DNA of 64,000 bases from Rhodococcus gordoniae. Lineage in GTDB: Bacteria; Actinomycetota; Actinomycetes; Mycobacteriales; Mycobacteriaceae. The stretch lies in NCBI RefSeq assembly GCF_001646655.1, contig NZ_LPZN01000014.1, positions 57,054 to 121,053 on the forward strand. The letters are read 5' to 3'. A model generated the notes under the pieces. The model was not told where the DNA came from. It was given only the letters and a program-made list of their open reading frames with translations, and did no database searches. A program made the translations under genes and the position numbers. Below are positions 17,009-25,597 of this stretch, one piece after another; positions within the stretch are counted from its first letter, which is position 1; each line of letters starts with the position of its first letter.

Positions 17009-17503
17009 GTGGCACCGGAATGTCCCCTCGGACGCGATGAGCGGGGCGTTCCGGATCCGGGTCCGGGAGGGCTCCGCATCTCGTGTCGTGCGAGCGTGCC
17101 GCGGGGCGATGTCGGATTCGCGACCCCTGCCGTGCGCCGGCTCTGCAATTCGCGCCGGCGGCCGGCGACCGGACCTCGGTGCCGGGTGCGCGGCCTGATC
17201 GGGTATTCGAACACGCGAGGAGCGTTGTCGCCGTACACGGAAAGGGCGGACCTCCTCACCGTCCTCTGCACGCATTGTGTATGTTCGACGCCGCGAACAA
17301 GGGGGGGGCATCGATGAACGAACGCAGGACTGGGCACGGTTGTCGGGGGCCGGCCCTCGGGCGAGGCCGACCGGCACGGAATTCGTCTCCGTGCCCGGGA
17401 CGAAATATGTACCCGAACGAGGATCTGGTGTAGAACATTTCGGAAAGATGTAACTTATGTCCGAAAAGCACGTTCTCTTCATCGTGAAAGGGAGATCCGA
17501 GAA
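17009..17503 (+). other. 495-base leader region before the sensor kinase
   Basis: No convincing gene. It holds a half-site of the left-half palindrome near 17036 (ATGAGCGGGG), a run of eight G at 17301, and a hairpin GGCACGGA/TCCGTGCC at 17373-17380 and 17388-17395. A 39-codon open frame at 17314-17433 follows the G-run and could be a leader peptide, but it has no recognisable content. The rest is featureless. Confidence 0.4.
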
Positions 17504-19465
17504 GTGGATCCGAGCCGAATACGTGCCCTGCAGATCGGCCGCTGGCGTCTCAAATACAGACTCGCGGCCGTGCTGTCGATTCCCCTCGTCGTCGCTGTCG
17601 CTCTCGGTGCCGTACGCGTCACGACTCAGCTCGACGAAGCGCAGCGGTCGGCCGCATTGTCCGAACAGACCGTTGTCGCCCCGGCACTGCTCGACTTCTC
17701 CACCGCTCTGGTCAGCGTCGCTACCGCCACGAGCCTCGGATTCACCCCCAAGAACGCAACCTCGGACGATGTGACGCAGTCCGTGGCCACTCTGAGGGAA
17801 CTCGCCGCAGGAACCGATCTCAACTCCGATGTCGCCGTAGAACTCGATGGGCTACTCGCCGACGGCGACCAGCTCTACGCCGCGGTCATGAACTCCTCCC
17901 TCGGCGTCGACGAGCTCGGTCGCCGGACCACCGACTTCCTGGTGCGGTGCAAGAATCTCTTCCGGGACCTGTTCGACCTGTTCGAGAACCACGATGCTCT
18001 CGTCGACGCCACGAACCTGCTCCTGATGTGGGACGCGCAGCTCAACCTCCTCGACCAGATGGAGTCCTTCCGGCTGCTGTCCACCAATCCCGAGGCCGCC
18101 CGGCTCCTGGCGACCAATGCCATGAACACCGAGGAGTCGACGCTGCGACTCCTTCGGGGATCGGGGCTCGATACCGGGCAGATCGACGGGATGCTCGGCG
18201 ATATCGAAGCGCGCCGTAGGCTGATCGAGAACTTCACGCCGAGCAGGCAATTCGGGGAAGACCTCCGCAACGCCATGATTTCGGCGTCCCAGCCTTATGC
18301 GGAGGGGATCGACAGCGCCAGCGCGCGCATCATCGGGACGCTCGAAGAACTGGCGGACGAGACACGTACCGCGGCCACCCGCGACGCGCTCCTCGTCACG
18401 GCAGCACTCGTACTCGCCCTGCTCCTCGCGATAGCAGTCATCCGTTCCCTGTCGGTGCCCCTGGGACGTCTGCGAGACAACACTCTCGCAGCGGCGAACA
18501 CCGAGCTTCCCGCCGCCATCGCGGCGGTCAAGGACGGGGCCGACATCGACACCGTCCGTCTCGCTCCCGTCGGCACCGATACGGACGAGGAGATCGGCGA
18601 ACTCTCCCGAGCGGTGGATTCGATGAACACGCAGGCGCTGCGTCTCGCCGGCGAGCAGGCCCACCTGAGGAAACAGGTGAACGTGATGCTCGAGACGCTG
18701 GCACGCCGCAACAAGACCCTCGTCGAACAGCAACTCTCGCTGATCGAATCTCTCGAATACGAGGAGAAGGATCCCGCCCGGTTGCAGAGCATGTTCGCTC
18801 TCGATCATCTGGCGACGCGCATGCGGCGTACCGGCGAATCCCTGTTGGTTCTCGCGGGCACGCGCCCGCGTACTCGCAGCGGGCCCGCACCGCTCGGCGA
18901 CGTGCTCCGCGGTGCGGTGTCCCAGGTGGAGAACTACCAGCGGGTGCAGATCGGGAACACCCCGCACGGATATCTCGTCGGTAAGGCGGTGAACGACGTG
19001 GTGCATCTGGTGGCCGAACTCGTCGACAACGCGCTGCGGGCTTCCCCGCCCACCACTCCCGTCAGGTTCGAGTTCTCCTCCGCCGTGGAGGGTGGCCTGC
19101 TTCTCGATATCGCCGATCGCGGAATCGGTATTCCCCGAGATGCCATGGAGGAGATCAATATCCGTCTCGCGGCGGGTGAGAATGCCGATGTCGACGCCCC
19201 GCGTCAACTGGGATTGTTCGTGATCGGGCGTCTGGCGGCCCGCAACGGCATGAGCGTGCGTCTGAGGCCGACCTTCGACACCGAGACGAACGCCGGTGTC
19301 ACGGCGTCGGTCTACTTCCCGGCCACCCTCCTCAGCGAGGTGCACACGGTCCAGCCCACCGTGATGACGGAACGCCCCCGCCGGCTCAGGACCGAGGAAC
19401 TTCCGTCCTTGGTGCCGTCGACGACGCCCGCCGGAGGTATTGCCCACGGAAAGCATCGTGGTTGA
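17504..19465 (+). CDS. Membrane sensor histidine kinase, NIT/HAMP type
   Basis: A 653-residue protein from a GTG start with AAAGGGAG upstream. TM1 is at about residues 23-41 and TM2 at about 288-312, flanking an all-helical extracytoplasmic region of about 245 residues that resembles nitrate/nitrite-type sensing domains. A HAMP linker follows, with a coiled segment at about 375-430. The likely phospho-acceptor is H435 in FALDHLATRMRRTGESLLVLAG. The ATPase domain has the N box ELVDNALRAS (N509) and the G box DIADRGIGIP. The type resembles kinases that head actinobacterial conservons, but no roadblock protein, GTPase or response regulator is adjacent. It is an orphan ending at a strong terminator. 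A steroid-sensing role is suggested only by location. Confidence 0.85.
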   Translation: MDPSRIRALQIGRWRLKYRLAAVLSIPLVVAVALGAVRVTTQLDEAQRSAALSEQTVVAPALLDFSTALVSVATATSLGFTPKNATSDDVTQSVATLRELAAGTDLNSDVAVELDGLLADGDQLYAAVMNSSLGVDELGRRTTDFLVRCKNLFRDLFDLFENHDALVDATNLLLMWDAQLNLLDQMESFRLLSTNPEAARLLATNAMNTEESTLRLLRGSGLDTGQIDGMLGDIEARRRLIENFTPSRQFGEDLRNAMISASQPYAEGIDSASARIIGTLEELADETRTAATRDALLVTAALVLALLLAIAVIRSLSVPLGRLRDNTLAAANTELPAAIAAVKDGADIDTVRLAPVGTDTDEEIGELSRAVDSMNTQALRLAGEQAHLRKQVNVMLETLARRNKTLVEQQLSLIESLEYEEKDPARLQSMFALDHLATRMRRTGESLLVLAGTRPRTRSGPAPLGDVLRGAVSQVENYQRVQIGNTPHGYLVGKAVNDVVHLVAELVDNALRASPPTTPVRFEFSSAVEGGLLLDIADRGIGIPRDAMEEINIRLAAGENADVDAPRQLGLFVIGRLAARNGMSVRLRPTFDTETNAGVTASVYFPATLLSEVHTVQPTVMTERPRRLRTEELPSLVPSTTPAGGIAHGKHRG

Positions 19466-19477
19466 CGTGTGACCGGA

Positions 19478-19515
19478 AGTGATGCCACCGCCGTCTCGAC
19501 GGCGGTGGCATCACT
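19478..19515 (+). terminator. Terminator after the sensor kinase
   Basis: A perfect 18-base stem starting AGTGATGCCACCGCCGTC with a 2-base apex, 13 bases after the kinase stop. It also lies in the convergent gap before the MarR gene. Confidence 0.85.
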
Positions 19516-19587
19516 CGTACCGCAGGTGTTCCGGTCTGCCGGTGGTCTCGGCCGGCCACCGCACCGTGCTCGCGCGGTACCCCCGGC

Positions 19588-20085
19588 TCACATCCCCCCG
19601 ACGGACCCGTCGGGAAGATGCACTGCGGACCCGGCGGGCCGGGGCCACGGATGCCCCGTCAAGCGTTCGATGTCGTTGTTGAAGCGTTCGAGCCACCGTG
19701 CGAAGGTGGCGACCTCGTCCTCGGACCAGTCGGTCAGCACGCGCTCGAGCGCGGCGACTCCGTGGGCGCGCTCGGCGGCGAGCTTCTCCTCGCCCGAGGA
19801 GGTGATCCGGAATTTGCGGGCCATCCCGCCGTCCGGGTCGGGGATACGTTCGACCAGCCCGGCGGCGGTCATCGCCGAGGTCTGCCGGTTGAGTGTCGAA
19901 CTGTCCAGATCGAGTGCGTCGCTGAGTTGGCCGATCGACATCGGGCCCTGCATGCTGATGCGGCTGAGAACCGTATAGGCGCTGCGGTCGAGCGAATGCC
20001 TGCCGCGTTTGCGGCTGTTGATGTTCGCCAGGTGCCGGCCGAGCAGCATCGCTTCGAACTCGATCAAGTGGGTCGGCTTGGTCAT
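19588..20085 (-). CDS. MarR-family regulator
   Basis: A 165-residue winged-helix protein. The DNA-binding core is MSIGQLSDALDLDSSTLNRQTSAMTAAGLVERIPDPDGGMARKFRIT, split as recognition helix STLNRQTSAMTAAGL and wing DPDGGMARKFRIT. The start MTKPTHL at 20085 follows GAAAGAC; the open frame 42 bases further upstream lacks a site. It is divergent from an MFS efflux gene, the classic arrangement in which MarR represses itself and the pump. A long inverted repeat lies in the 131-base shared promoter. Nothing ties the pair to steroid catabolism. Confidence 0.9.
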   Translation of the reverse strand: MTKPTHLIEFEAMLLGRHLANINSRKRGRHSLDRSAYTVLSRISMQGPMSIGQLSDALDLDSSTLNRQTSAMTAAGLVERIPDPDGGMARKFRITSSGEEKLAAERAHGVAALERVLTDWSEDEVATFARWLERFNNDIERLTGHPWPRPAGSAVHLPDGSVGGM

Positions 20086-20162
20086 CGAAAGTCTTTCGTG
20101 AAGAACGTCACCCGAGTAGGTCGCCACGTTGCGGCGTCATCAGTATGTACTGTACACATCGA

Positions 20163-20193
20163 ATGCATGATGCGTCGAATATGCATCATGCAT
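20163..20193. promoter_or_regulatory. Probable MarR operator
   Basis: The perfect inverted repeat ATGCATGATGC (20163-20173) and GCATCATGCAT (20183-20193) is separated by 9 bases, in an AT-rich stretch unlike its surroundings. It lies 23 bases before the MFS start and 77 bases upstream of marR, ideal for repression of both. A shorter repeat GTACTGTAC is just upstream at 20147. Confidence 0.7.
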
Positions 20194-20216
20194 ATTTCTT
20201 TTCTTTCAGGAGTTCT

Positions 20217-21665
20217 ATGACAGACATATCCGAAAATACCCCGGTCCGTTCCGGGGCTCTCGTCGGTGTCCTCGCCTTCACCGGCATCATCGCGGCGCTC
20301 ATGCAGACCCTGGTCGTGCCCTTGATCGTGGACCTGCCGACCATGGTGAACACCTCTGCCGCGAACGCGTCATGGGTGATCACCGTGACCTTGCTCGCCG
20401 GTGCCGTGGCGACTCCGGTCACCGGACGACTGGGCGACATGTACGGCAAACGCCGCATGATGCTCGTCTGCCTCGTGCCGGTGATCGCCGGTTCGATCGT
20501 GTGTGCGCTCTCGTCCACACTCGTGCCGATGGTGATCGGTCGCGGTCTGCAGGGAATCGGCGTAGGTCTGATCCCGTTGGGAATCAGCCTCCTTCGGGAC
20601 GTACTGCCGTACGACCGTCTGCATTCGGCCGTGGCCCTGATGAGTGCGTCCATGGGCGTCGGCGGCGCTCTCGGACTGCCTGCATCTGCCGCCGTTGCAC
20701 AGTACGTGCATTGGCGGTTCCTGTTCTGGGGCGTGGCGGTGCTCGGTGTGGTGGCGCTGGGCGCGTTGTGGTGGGTTCTCCGCGATGTTCCCGTCCTGCA
20801 GTCCGGCGGACGCTTCGACGCGGTGGGAGCGGTCGGTCTGAGTGCGGCCCTCGTCTGTCTGTTGCTGGCGATCTCCAAGGGCGCCGACTGGGGCTGGTCG
20901 AGCACCCTCACGATCGGTTTCCTCGCCGCTGCCGTCCTGCTGCTCGTGGTGTGGGGATGGTGGGAGCTGCGGGTCCGCGATCCGTTGGTGGATCTGCGCG
21001 TCACCGCCCGCCGGCCCGTGCTGCTCACCAACAGTGCTTCGATCGTGGTGGGTTTCGCGATGTACGCCCAGTCGCTGATTCTCCCGCAGATCCTGCAGCT
21101 GCCGGAAGAGACCGGTCACGGACTGGGCCAGTCCATGATCATGATGGGTCTGTGCATGGCACCGGGTGGTCTGATGATGATGGCGGTCTCTCCCATCGGA
21201 GGAAAGCTCTCGGCTCACCGCGGTCCGAAGACCACGCTGCTGGTGGGCTGCCTGATCATCGCTCTGGGGTACATGGCGGGGCTGCTGTTGATGGGATCGG
21301 TCCTGGGCCTGGCGGTCGTCGCCGCGATCTGCAGCACGGGAGTCGGGTTCGCATACGGTGCGATGCCCGCCCTGATCATGGGGGAGGTCCCTGCCACGGA
21401 GACGGCATCCGCCAACAGCGTGAACAGTCTCATGCGGTCGGTCGGCACGTCCTCCGCTTCCGCCGTCATCGGTGTCGTCCTCGCGCAGATGAGCGTGCCG
21501 TTCGCCGGTCATACCATTCCCACGGAGTCCGGCTTCCGGGTCGTCCTGCTGACGGGCGCAGGCGTCGCGCTTCTCGCGGCCGTCCTCACCGTCGCCGTTC
21601 CGCAGTCGCGCCGGGCCCGTCTCGCGAAGGTCGACGCCGACGCGACGTCCTCCGTGAGGGTGTGA
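20217..21665 (+). CDS. MFS efflux transporter, DHA2-type
   Basis: A 482-residue membrane protein with hydrophobic segments throughout, consistent with 14 helices. Motif A is GRLGDMYGKRRMML. The start ATG at 20217 follows TCAGGAG closely. The motif GIGVGLIPLGISLLRDVLP and the paired repeats fit proton-driven drug exporters of the EmrB/QacA group. It is divergent from the MarR gene, so induction by a compound that releases MarR is likely. It ends just before a bidirectional terminator. Substrate unknown. Confidence 0.88.
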   Translation: MTDISENTPVRSGALVGVLAFTGIIAALMQTLVVPLIVDLPTMVNTSAANASWVITVTLLAGAVATPVTGRLGDMYGKRRMMLVCLVPVIAGSIVCALSSTLVPMVIGRGLQGIGVGLIPLGISLLRDVLPYDRLHSAVALMSASMGVGGALGLPASAAVAQYVHWRFLFWGVAVLGVVALGALWWVLRDVPVLQSGGRFDAVGAVGLSAALVCLLLAISKGADWGWSSTLTIGFLAAAVLLLVVWGWWELRVRDPLVDLRVTARRPVLLTNSASIVVGFAMYAQSLILPQILQLPEETGHGLGQSMIMMGLCMAPGGLMMMAVSPIGGKLSAHRGPKTTLLVGCLIIALGYMAGLLLMGSVLGLAVVAAICSTGVGFAYGAMPALIMGEVPATETASANSVNSLMRSVGTSSASAVIGVVLAQMSVPFAGHTIPTESGFRVVLLTGAGVALLAAVLTVAVPQSRRARLAKVDADATSSVRV

Positions 21666-21671
21666 CGACGA

Positions 21672-21707
21672 CTTCCTCCGCCCGCCGGTAGCGGCGGACG
21701 GAGGAAG
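21672..21707. terminator. Bidirectional hairpin between MFS and hsaB
   Basis: The arms CTTCCTCCGCCCGCCG and CGGCGGACGGAGGAAG pair with one mismatch around a 4-base loop, in the 53-base convergent gap. Confidence 0.8.
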
Positions 21708-21718
21708 TATCGGCGGAG

Positions 21719-22237
21719 TTACCGCGCGTCGAGCCCGAACGCCCCGCGGTAGAACACCATCGGACTCTGGTCGCCGACGCACTCCAGTTCGGCGACACGT
21801 CCGATGACGACATCGTGGTCACCTGCCACGTGCACATCCTCGACCGAGGCGTGCACCCGCATGAGAACGCCGGGCAGCGACGGAGTGCCCCAGCGGGACA
21901 GATCCCAGTCGAGACCGTCGAACTTGAGGCCGCGGCCGGACCCGAAGCGAGCGCACAGATCGGTCTGGTTCTCGCCGAGGACGTTGACGGTGAACCAGCC
22001 GGTACGGCGCAACCGCGGCCATGCGCGCCCACGGTGGTCGGCGCAGAACAGCACGAGGGGCGGCTCGAGCGAGACCGACGCGAACGACTGGCACGCGAAA
22101 CCGGTGGGGCCGTCCTCGTCGAGACCGGTCACGACGGTGACTCCGCTGGCGAAACGTCCCATGGCACGTCGCATCTCGTCCGGGCCGGGAACGCCGAGTT
22201 CGAACGTCGCGTCCTGGGTCTGAATTCCGGTCTGCAT
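21719..22237 (-). CDS. hsaB: HsaB-type flavin reductase
   Basis: A 172-residue flavin reductase of the FMN-binding split-barrel family. Such proteins supply reduced flavin to HsaA-type oxygenases. Family segments are MRRAMGRFASGVTVVTG, GFACQSFASVSLEPPLVLFC and HDVVIGRVAELE. The ATG at 22237 follows GAGTGAGG. The frame stays open far upstream but has no credible start there. It is not next to either hsaA-type gene (6-12 kb away), but the promoter shares an operator variant with the one before the 10239 monooxygenase. It could serve both oxygenases. Confidence 0.85.
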   Translation of the reverse strand: MQTGIQTQDATFELGVPGPDEMRRAMGRFASGVTVVTGLDEDGPTGFACQSFASVSLEPPLVLFCADHRGRAWPRLRRTGWFTVNVLGENQTDLCARFGSGRGLKFDGLDWDLSRWGTPSLPGVLMRVHASVEDVHVAGDHDVVIGRVAELECVGDQSPMVFYRGAFGLDAR

Positions 22238-22326
22238 GTGCCTCACTCCGATTCGCTCTGGTCGCGGCCTCCGGCGACGTCCTACGAATCGAGCGTATGG
22301 GTGACGCGCGACACCCCGGAACGGCT

Positions 22327-22341
22327 TCTCGCTGAGTGGAC
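22327..22341. promoter_or_regulatory. Operator-like site, hsaB/TetR divergent promoter
   Basis: TCTCGCTGAGTGGAC is a degenerate copy of the left-half palindrome. With the preceding T it shares 13 of 15 bases with TTCCCGCTCAGTGGA before the monooxygenase at 10239. It lies 90 bases from the hsaB start and 141 from the TetR start. Confidence 0.4.
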
Positions 22342-22481
22342 ATCCGGTCGCCGCGCCGTGTGCACGGGACGTCTGGGCCCTTCCATCCCACCGTTCGGGA
22401 CCGCGAAGGATCCGCAATGCGACAATCTGGCCGGTGATGCGGTGCGGAAACGACGGGCCGTGATCGTGGAGAGGGGAACCG

Positions 22482-23087
22482 GTGCCCAGAATCGGCAAGG
22501 CGCGCGACGGGGCGGAGCCGACCTCCGCCGAGCAGCGGCGACGGCAGGTGCGGATCCTGGAGGCCGCGGCACGGCTGGGCTCCGAGCACGAACTCGCTCG
22601 CGTCCAGATGACGGAGATCGCACGGAACGCCGGGGTGGCGATCGGCACACTGTACAGGTATTTCCCATCGAAGACGCATCTGTTCGTGGCGTTGCTCCTC
22701 GATCGCCTCGAACTCGGCGCGGATCGGCTTCCCGCGCGGACACCGGGGATGAACGCCCGGGATGCGATCACCGAGGTGCTGATCGAGATGACCCGGCGGT
22801 TCGTCGACCGGCCCCGCCTGGCGTCCGCGATGCTGTTGTCCAACAGCACCGCGCCGGCGAACGTGGTGCCCGACTCCGTGGAAGTGCGGCGGACGTTCCT
22901 CCGGATCCTGTTCGACAAGGCGGGACTCGACGACCCCACCGACGAGGATCGCAACACGCTGCGACTGTTGTCGATGTTGTGGTCCGGGCTGCTGGTGACA
23001 TATCTCAACGGCGGAGCGACTCTCGCGGAGACCGAGGCGGATGTGCGAAGCAGTTGCGAGCTGCTGCTCGCCCATCTGGGGGATTAG
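22482..23087 (+). CDS. TetR-family regulator, KstR-like
   Basis: A 201-residue TetR protein. The helix-turn-helix is at about residues 42-66 (MTEIARNAGVAIGTLYRYFPSKTHLF), very close in pattern to KstR of mycobacteria. The C-terminal domain ends with LSMLWSGLLVTYLNGG and is weakly related. The start is a GTG with GAGAGGGG upstream. It is divergent from hsaB. It could be a paralogue controlling a separate steroid regulon (as KstR3 does for cholate genes in rhodococci, from general knowledge), or the factor for the left-half palindrome instead of the IclR protein. The main kstR may be elsewhere. Confidence 0.85.
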   Translation: MPRIGKARDGAEPTSAEQRRRQVRILEAAARLGSEHELARVQMTEIARNAGVAIGTLYRYFPSKTHLFVALLLDRLELGADRLPARTPGMNARDAITEVLIEMTRRFVDRPRLASAMLLSNSTAPANVVPDSVEVRRTFLRILFDKAGLDDPTDEDRNTLRLLSMLWSGLLVTYLNGGATLAETEADVRSSCELLLAHLGD

Positions 23088-23108
23088 GGAAGGGCTCCGG
23101 AAACGACA

Positions 23109-23146
23109 CGAGTCCCGTTCCACCGTCGTGCGGGGAACGGGACTCG
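23109..23146. terminator. Bidirectional hairpin between TetR and fadE
   Basis: A perfect 13-base stem CGAGTCCCGTTCC/GGAACGGGACTCG with a 12-base loop, in the convergent gap. Confidence 0.8.
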
Positions 23147-23165
23147 CGTGATCACGACCGGCCGG

Positions 23166-24296
23166 CTACCCGGCCGCCCCGATCGGGGGTGCGGTGTCGA
23201 GGGCGTCCCCGAGGGCCGCTGCGGTAGCTTCCGCTCCGCCGAAGGTGAACGCCAACTGCCGTCCCCACAGGAAGTAGCGGTGGATGGGGTAGTCGATGTC
23301 GGCGCCGATACCGCCGTGCAGGTGCTGGCCGGTCAGGCCGACTCGCACACCACCGCGCGATGCCCACCACTTGGCGACGAGCGCCGCGGACTCGGCTTCG
23401 TCCTCGCGCCCGACGTCGAGCAGCCATGCGGCCCGGCGCATCGTGAGCCGGATCGCTTCGGTGTCGAGGTAGGCATCGGCCGCGCGCAACGCAACGGCCT
23501 GATTCGTCGACAACGGCCGGCCGAACTGCACGCGCTCCGAGGTGTACACCGCCGTGGCCCGAAGCGTTTCCTCGCATACCCCCAGCTGAACGGCAGCCAG
23601 AGCGATGCGGATGCGGCGCCGCGTCCAGGCCGCGATCTCCGCACCGTCGCCGGGCAGGACATCCTCGGCTCCGATGTGTACGTCCGTGAACTGCACGGCT
23701 GCCTCGGCGCCGCGGCCGGTCACGGCCGCCGGGACGGCCTCGACGCCGGGCGCATCCACCGGTGCGATCACCACGGCGACCGAATCGTCGTCGCACCGAA
23801 CGGGTACGACGACGCCGGCGATGATGGGTGCCCACGGAACCGACGGGATCTGTCCGCTGATGACGAGGTCGTCACCCTTGCGGATCGCGGTCACGGTGGG
23901 GCTCGCCCCGGGAGTGTCGTCGAAGGCGCCGGTCAGTACGACGGAACCGTCGACGAGTCCCGGAAGGTAACGCCCCACCTGCGTTTCCGTGCCGAACTGC
24001 GCGAGCGGAAGAGCCGCGCCCGCCACGGTGGACCACACGGGGACGGGGGCGACGCGCCGGCCCTGCTGCTGCAGGATCGTCGTCAGTCCGAGCATGCCCA
24101 TGCCGGCGCCACCCGAGGATTCGGGAAGAGCCAGTCCCAGAAGCCCGGAGTCGGCGAGTGCCTGCCACAGGGGAGCGTCGAAGCCGCCCTCCTTGCGCTC
24201 CACCTCGACCACACGCTCGACCTTGGCCAGGGAACCGAAGACCTGCGATGCCAGGTCCTCGACCGCGATCAGGTCGTCATCGAGCTCGAATTCCAT
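23166..24296 (-). CDS. Steroid side-chain acyl-CoA dehydrogenase, beta (non-catalytic) subunit
   Basis: A 376-residue acyl-CoA dehydrogenase-fold protein. It pairs with the gene just before it (1-base gap), as in the actinobacterial alpha2beta2 dehydrogenases FadE26/27 and FadE28/29. The FadE27/28-type marks are YTSERVQFGRPLSTNQAVALRAADAYLDTEAIRL and HLHGGIGADIDYPIHRYFLWGRQL. No glutamate base equivalent to LNHERVAL is present, as expected for the partner subunit. It is the last gene of a six-gene overlapping operon with ltp2 and chsH homologues. It is probably part of a propionyl or C3 side-chain dehydrogenase. The residue pattern is nearer FadE27 than FadE28, so I leave the symbol open. Confidence 0.88.
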   Translation of the reverse strand: MEFELDDDLIAVEDLASQVFGSLAKVERVVEVERKEGGFDAPLWQALADSGLLGLALPESSGGAGMGMLGLTTILQQQGRRVAPVPVWSTVAGAALPLAQFGTETQVGRYLPGLVDGSVVLTGAFDDTPGASPTVTAIRKGDDLVISGQIPSVPWAPIIAGVVVPVRCDDDSVAVVIAPVDAPGVEAVPAAVTGRGAEAAVQFTDVHIGAEDVLPGDGAEIAAWTRRRIRIALAAVQLGVCEETLRATAVYTSERVQFGRPLSTNQAVALRAADAYLDTEAIRLTMRRAAWLLDVGREDEAESAALVAKWWASRGGVRVGLTGQHLHGGIGADIDYPIHRYFLWGRQLAFTFGGAEATAAALGDALDTAPPIGAAG

Positions 24297-24297
24297 G

Positions 24298-25557
24298 TCA
24301 GCTCCTCGTCTCGGCCGGCGTCTTCACGTCCGCCTGGGCCGTCCTGTCGGATTGCGAGCGGGTGGCCGCTGCATCGGGACGCCTGCGCGCGCCCAGGGTC
24401 ATTCCGAGGTTCTTCGCGGCCACGATCTCGCGCATCACCTCGTTGCTGCCGCCGCCGAAGGTGTTGTTCTGGGCGCGTCGGCCCAGAGCTTCGACCCGGC
24501 CCTCGATCACCGCACCGGGGCTGCCGGGGCGCAGCAGTCCGCGGGCTCCGAGCACTTCCTGCAACATGCCGTAGGCCGCGACGACACCTTCGGTGCCGAA
24601 GACCTTCGCGGCAGCGGAATCACCACCGCTGAGGGTGTTGGCGGCGATGTCGGACACCAGGCGCAGGTTGACGAGATCGGTCGCCGACAGCAGTGCGTAG
24701 ACCTCGGCGAGGGTCGAGCGGACCCACGGCACGTCGAACAGCACACCGGGACCGAAAGGTTCCTGCTTGGCCCACGCGAGGACCTCGTCGTACATCTCGT
24801 TGGCGATGCCGCCGCGGGCGGCGAGTGCCACACGCTCGTGGTTGAGCTGACTGGTGATCAGGGTCCAGCCTTGATTCAGCTCACCGACCACATTGCTCAG
24901 CGGGACGCGGATGTTCTCGTAGTAGGTCACCGCCGTGCTGATACCACCGACGGTCTGGATCTCGGTGGCCGAGAAGCCCGGCGAGGAGGTCGGCACGAGC
25001 ACGACCGAAATGCCCTTGTGGCGGGGAGCGTCCGGATCGGTACGCACGGCCAGCCAGACCCAGTCGGCGAAGATCGCGGAACTCGTGTACAGCTTGTTGC
25101 CGTCGATGACGAGTTCGTCGCCCTCGACGCGCGCCCGCGTCTGGAGTGCGGCGAGGTCGGTGCCGGCGCCGGGCTCGGTGTAGCCGATCGCGAACTTCAG
25201 TTCACCGGTCAGGATCTTGGGGAGGAAGAAATCCTTCTGTTCCTGGGTGCCGTACTTCATCAGTGCGGGGGCGACGGTGTTGAGCGTCACCAGCGATACC
25301 GGTGCGCCGGCGCGGATCGTCTCGTCGTAGAAGACGTAGAGCGCTTCGGGGTCCTCGCCGCGTCCGCCGTACTCTTCCGGCCATCCCAGGCCGAGCCAGC
25401 CGTCGGCGCCCATCTGCCGGTAGATCTTGTCGAAGACCGGCCCGCCCTCGGTCTGGTCGACCAGGGCACGCCGATCCTCATCGTCGATGATGCGGGCGAA
25501 GTACTCTCGCAGTTCGGTGCGCAGCCGCCGTGACTTGTCGGACAGCTCGGGATGCAT
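24298..25557 (-). CDS. Steroid side-chain acyl-CoA dehydrogenase, alpha (catalytic) subunit
   Basis: A 419-residue acyl-CoA dehydrogenase of the FadE26/FadE29 type. FAD/substrate motifs GYTEPGAGTDLAAL and KGISVVLVPT are present. The catalytic base is E241 in TSQLNHERVAL. The C-terminal FGGGSNEVMREIVA closes the FAD site. The ATG is preceded by AGGAGACC. A 27-residue basic/polar tail follows the usual end of the fold and is absent from typical FadE26/29. It forms a pair with the next gene. Operon context with ltp2, chsH1 and the split chsH2 parallels the M. tuberculosis igr operon, where FadE28/29 desaturates the 3-carbon side chain. Confidence 0.9.
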   Translation of the reverse strand: MHPELSDKSRRLRTELREYFARIIDDEDRRALVDQTEGGPVFDKIYRQMGADGWLGLGWPEEYGGRGEDPEALYVFYDETIRAGAPVSLVTLNTVAPALMKYGTQEQKDFFLPKILTGELKFAIGYTEPGAGTDLAALQTRARVEGDELVIDGNKLYTSSAIFADWVWLAVRTDPDAPRHKGISVVLVPTSSPGFSATEIQTVGGISTAVTYYENIRVPLSNVVGELNQGWTLITSQLNHERVALAARGGIANEMYDEVLAWAKQEPFGPGVLFDVPWVRSTLAEVYALLSATDLVNLRLVSDIAANTLSGGDSAAAKVFGTEGVVAAYGMLQEVLGARGLLRPGSPGAVIEGRVEALGRRAQNNTFGGGSNEVMREIVAAKNLGMTLGARRRPDAAATRSQSDRTAQADVKTPAETRS

Positions 25558-25597
25558 ATGGTCTCCTGAGAAGTGTTCGGGGCCCGGGGTTACGGGC

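Noticed and set aside
17314..17433. 39-codon ORF before the sensor kinase as a gene
   Set aside because: It has a G-rich ribosome-like site but no recognisable content, and is short enough to arise by chance. It is only mentioned within the leader region.
13643..17482. A 1279-codon open frame on the minus strand
   Set aside because: It lies antisense to MmgE, hsaA and the KstD-type gene, all with clear family motifs. Its translation is Arg/Gly/His-rich without domains, as expected for an antisense frame in high-GC DNA.
12405..19515. Shared core GATGCCAC of two terminators as a dispersed repeat
   Set aside because: Only two copies, both within strong hairpins after stop codons; similarity is short and explained by terminator composition.
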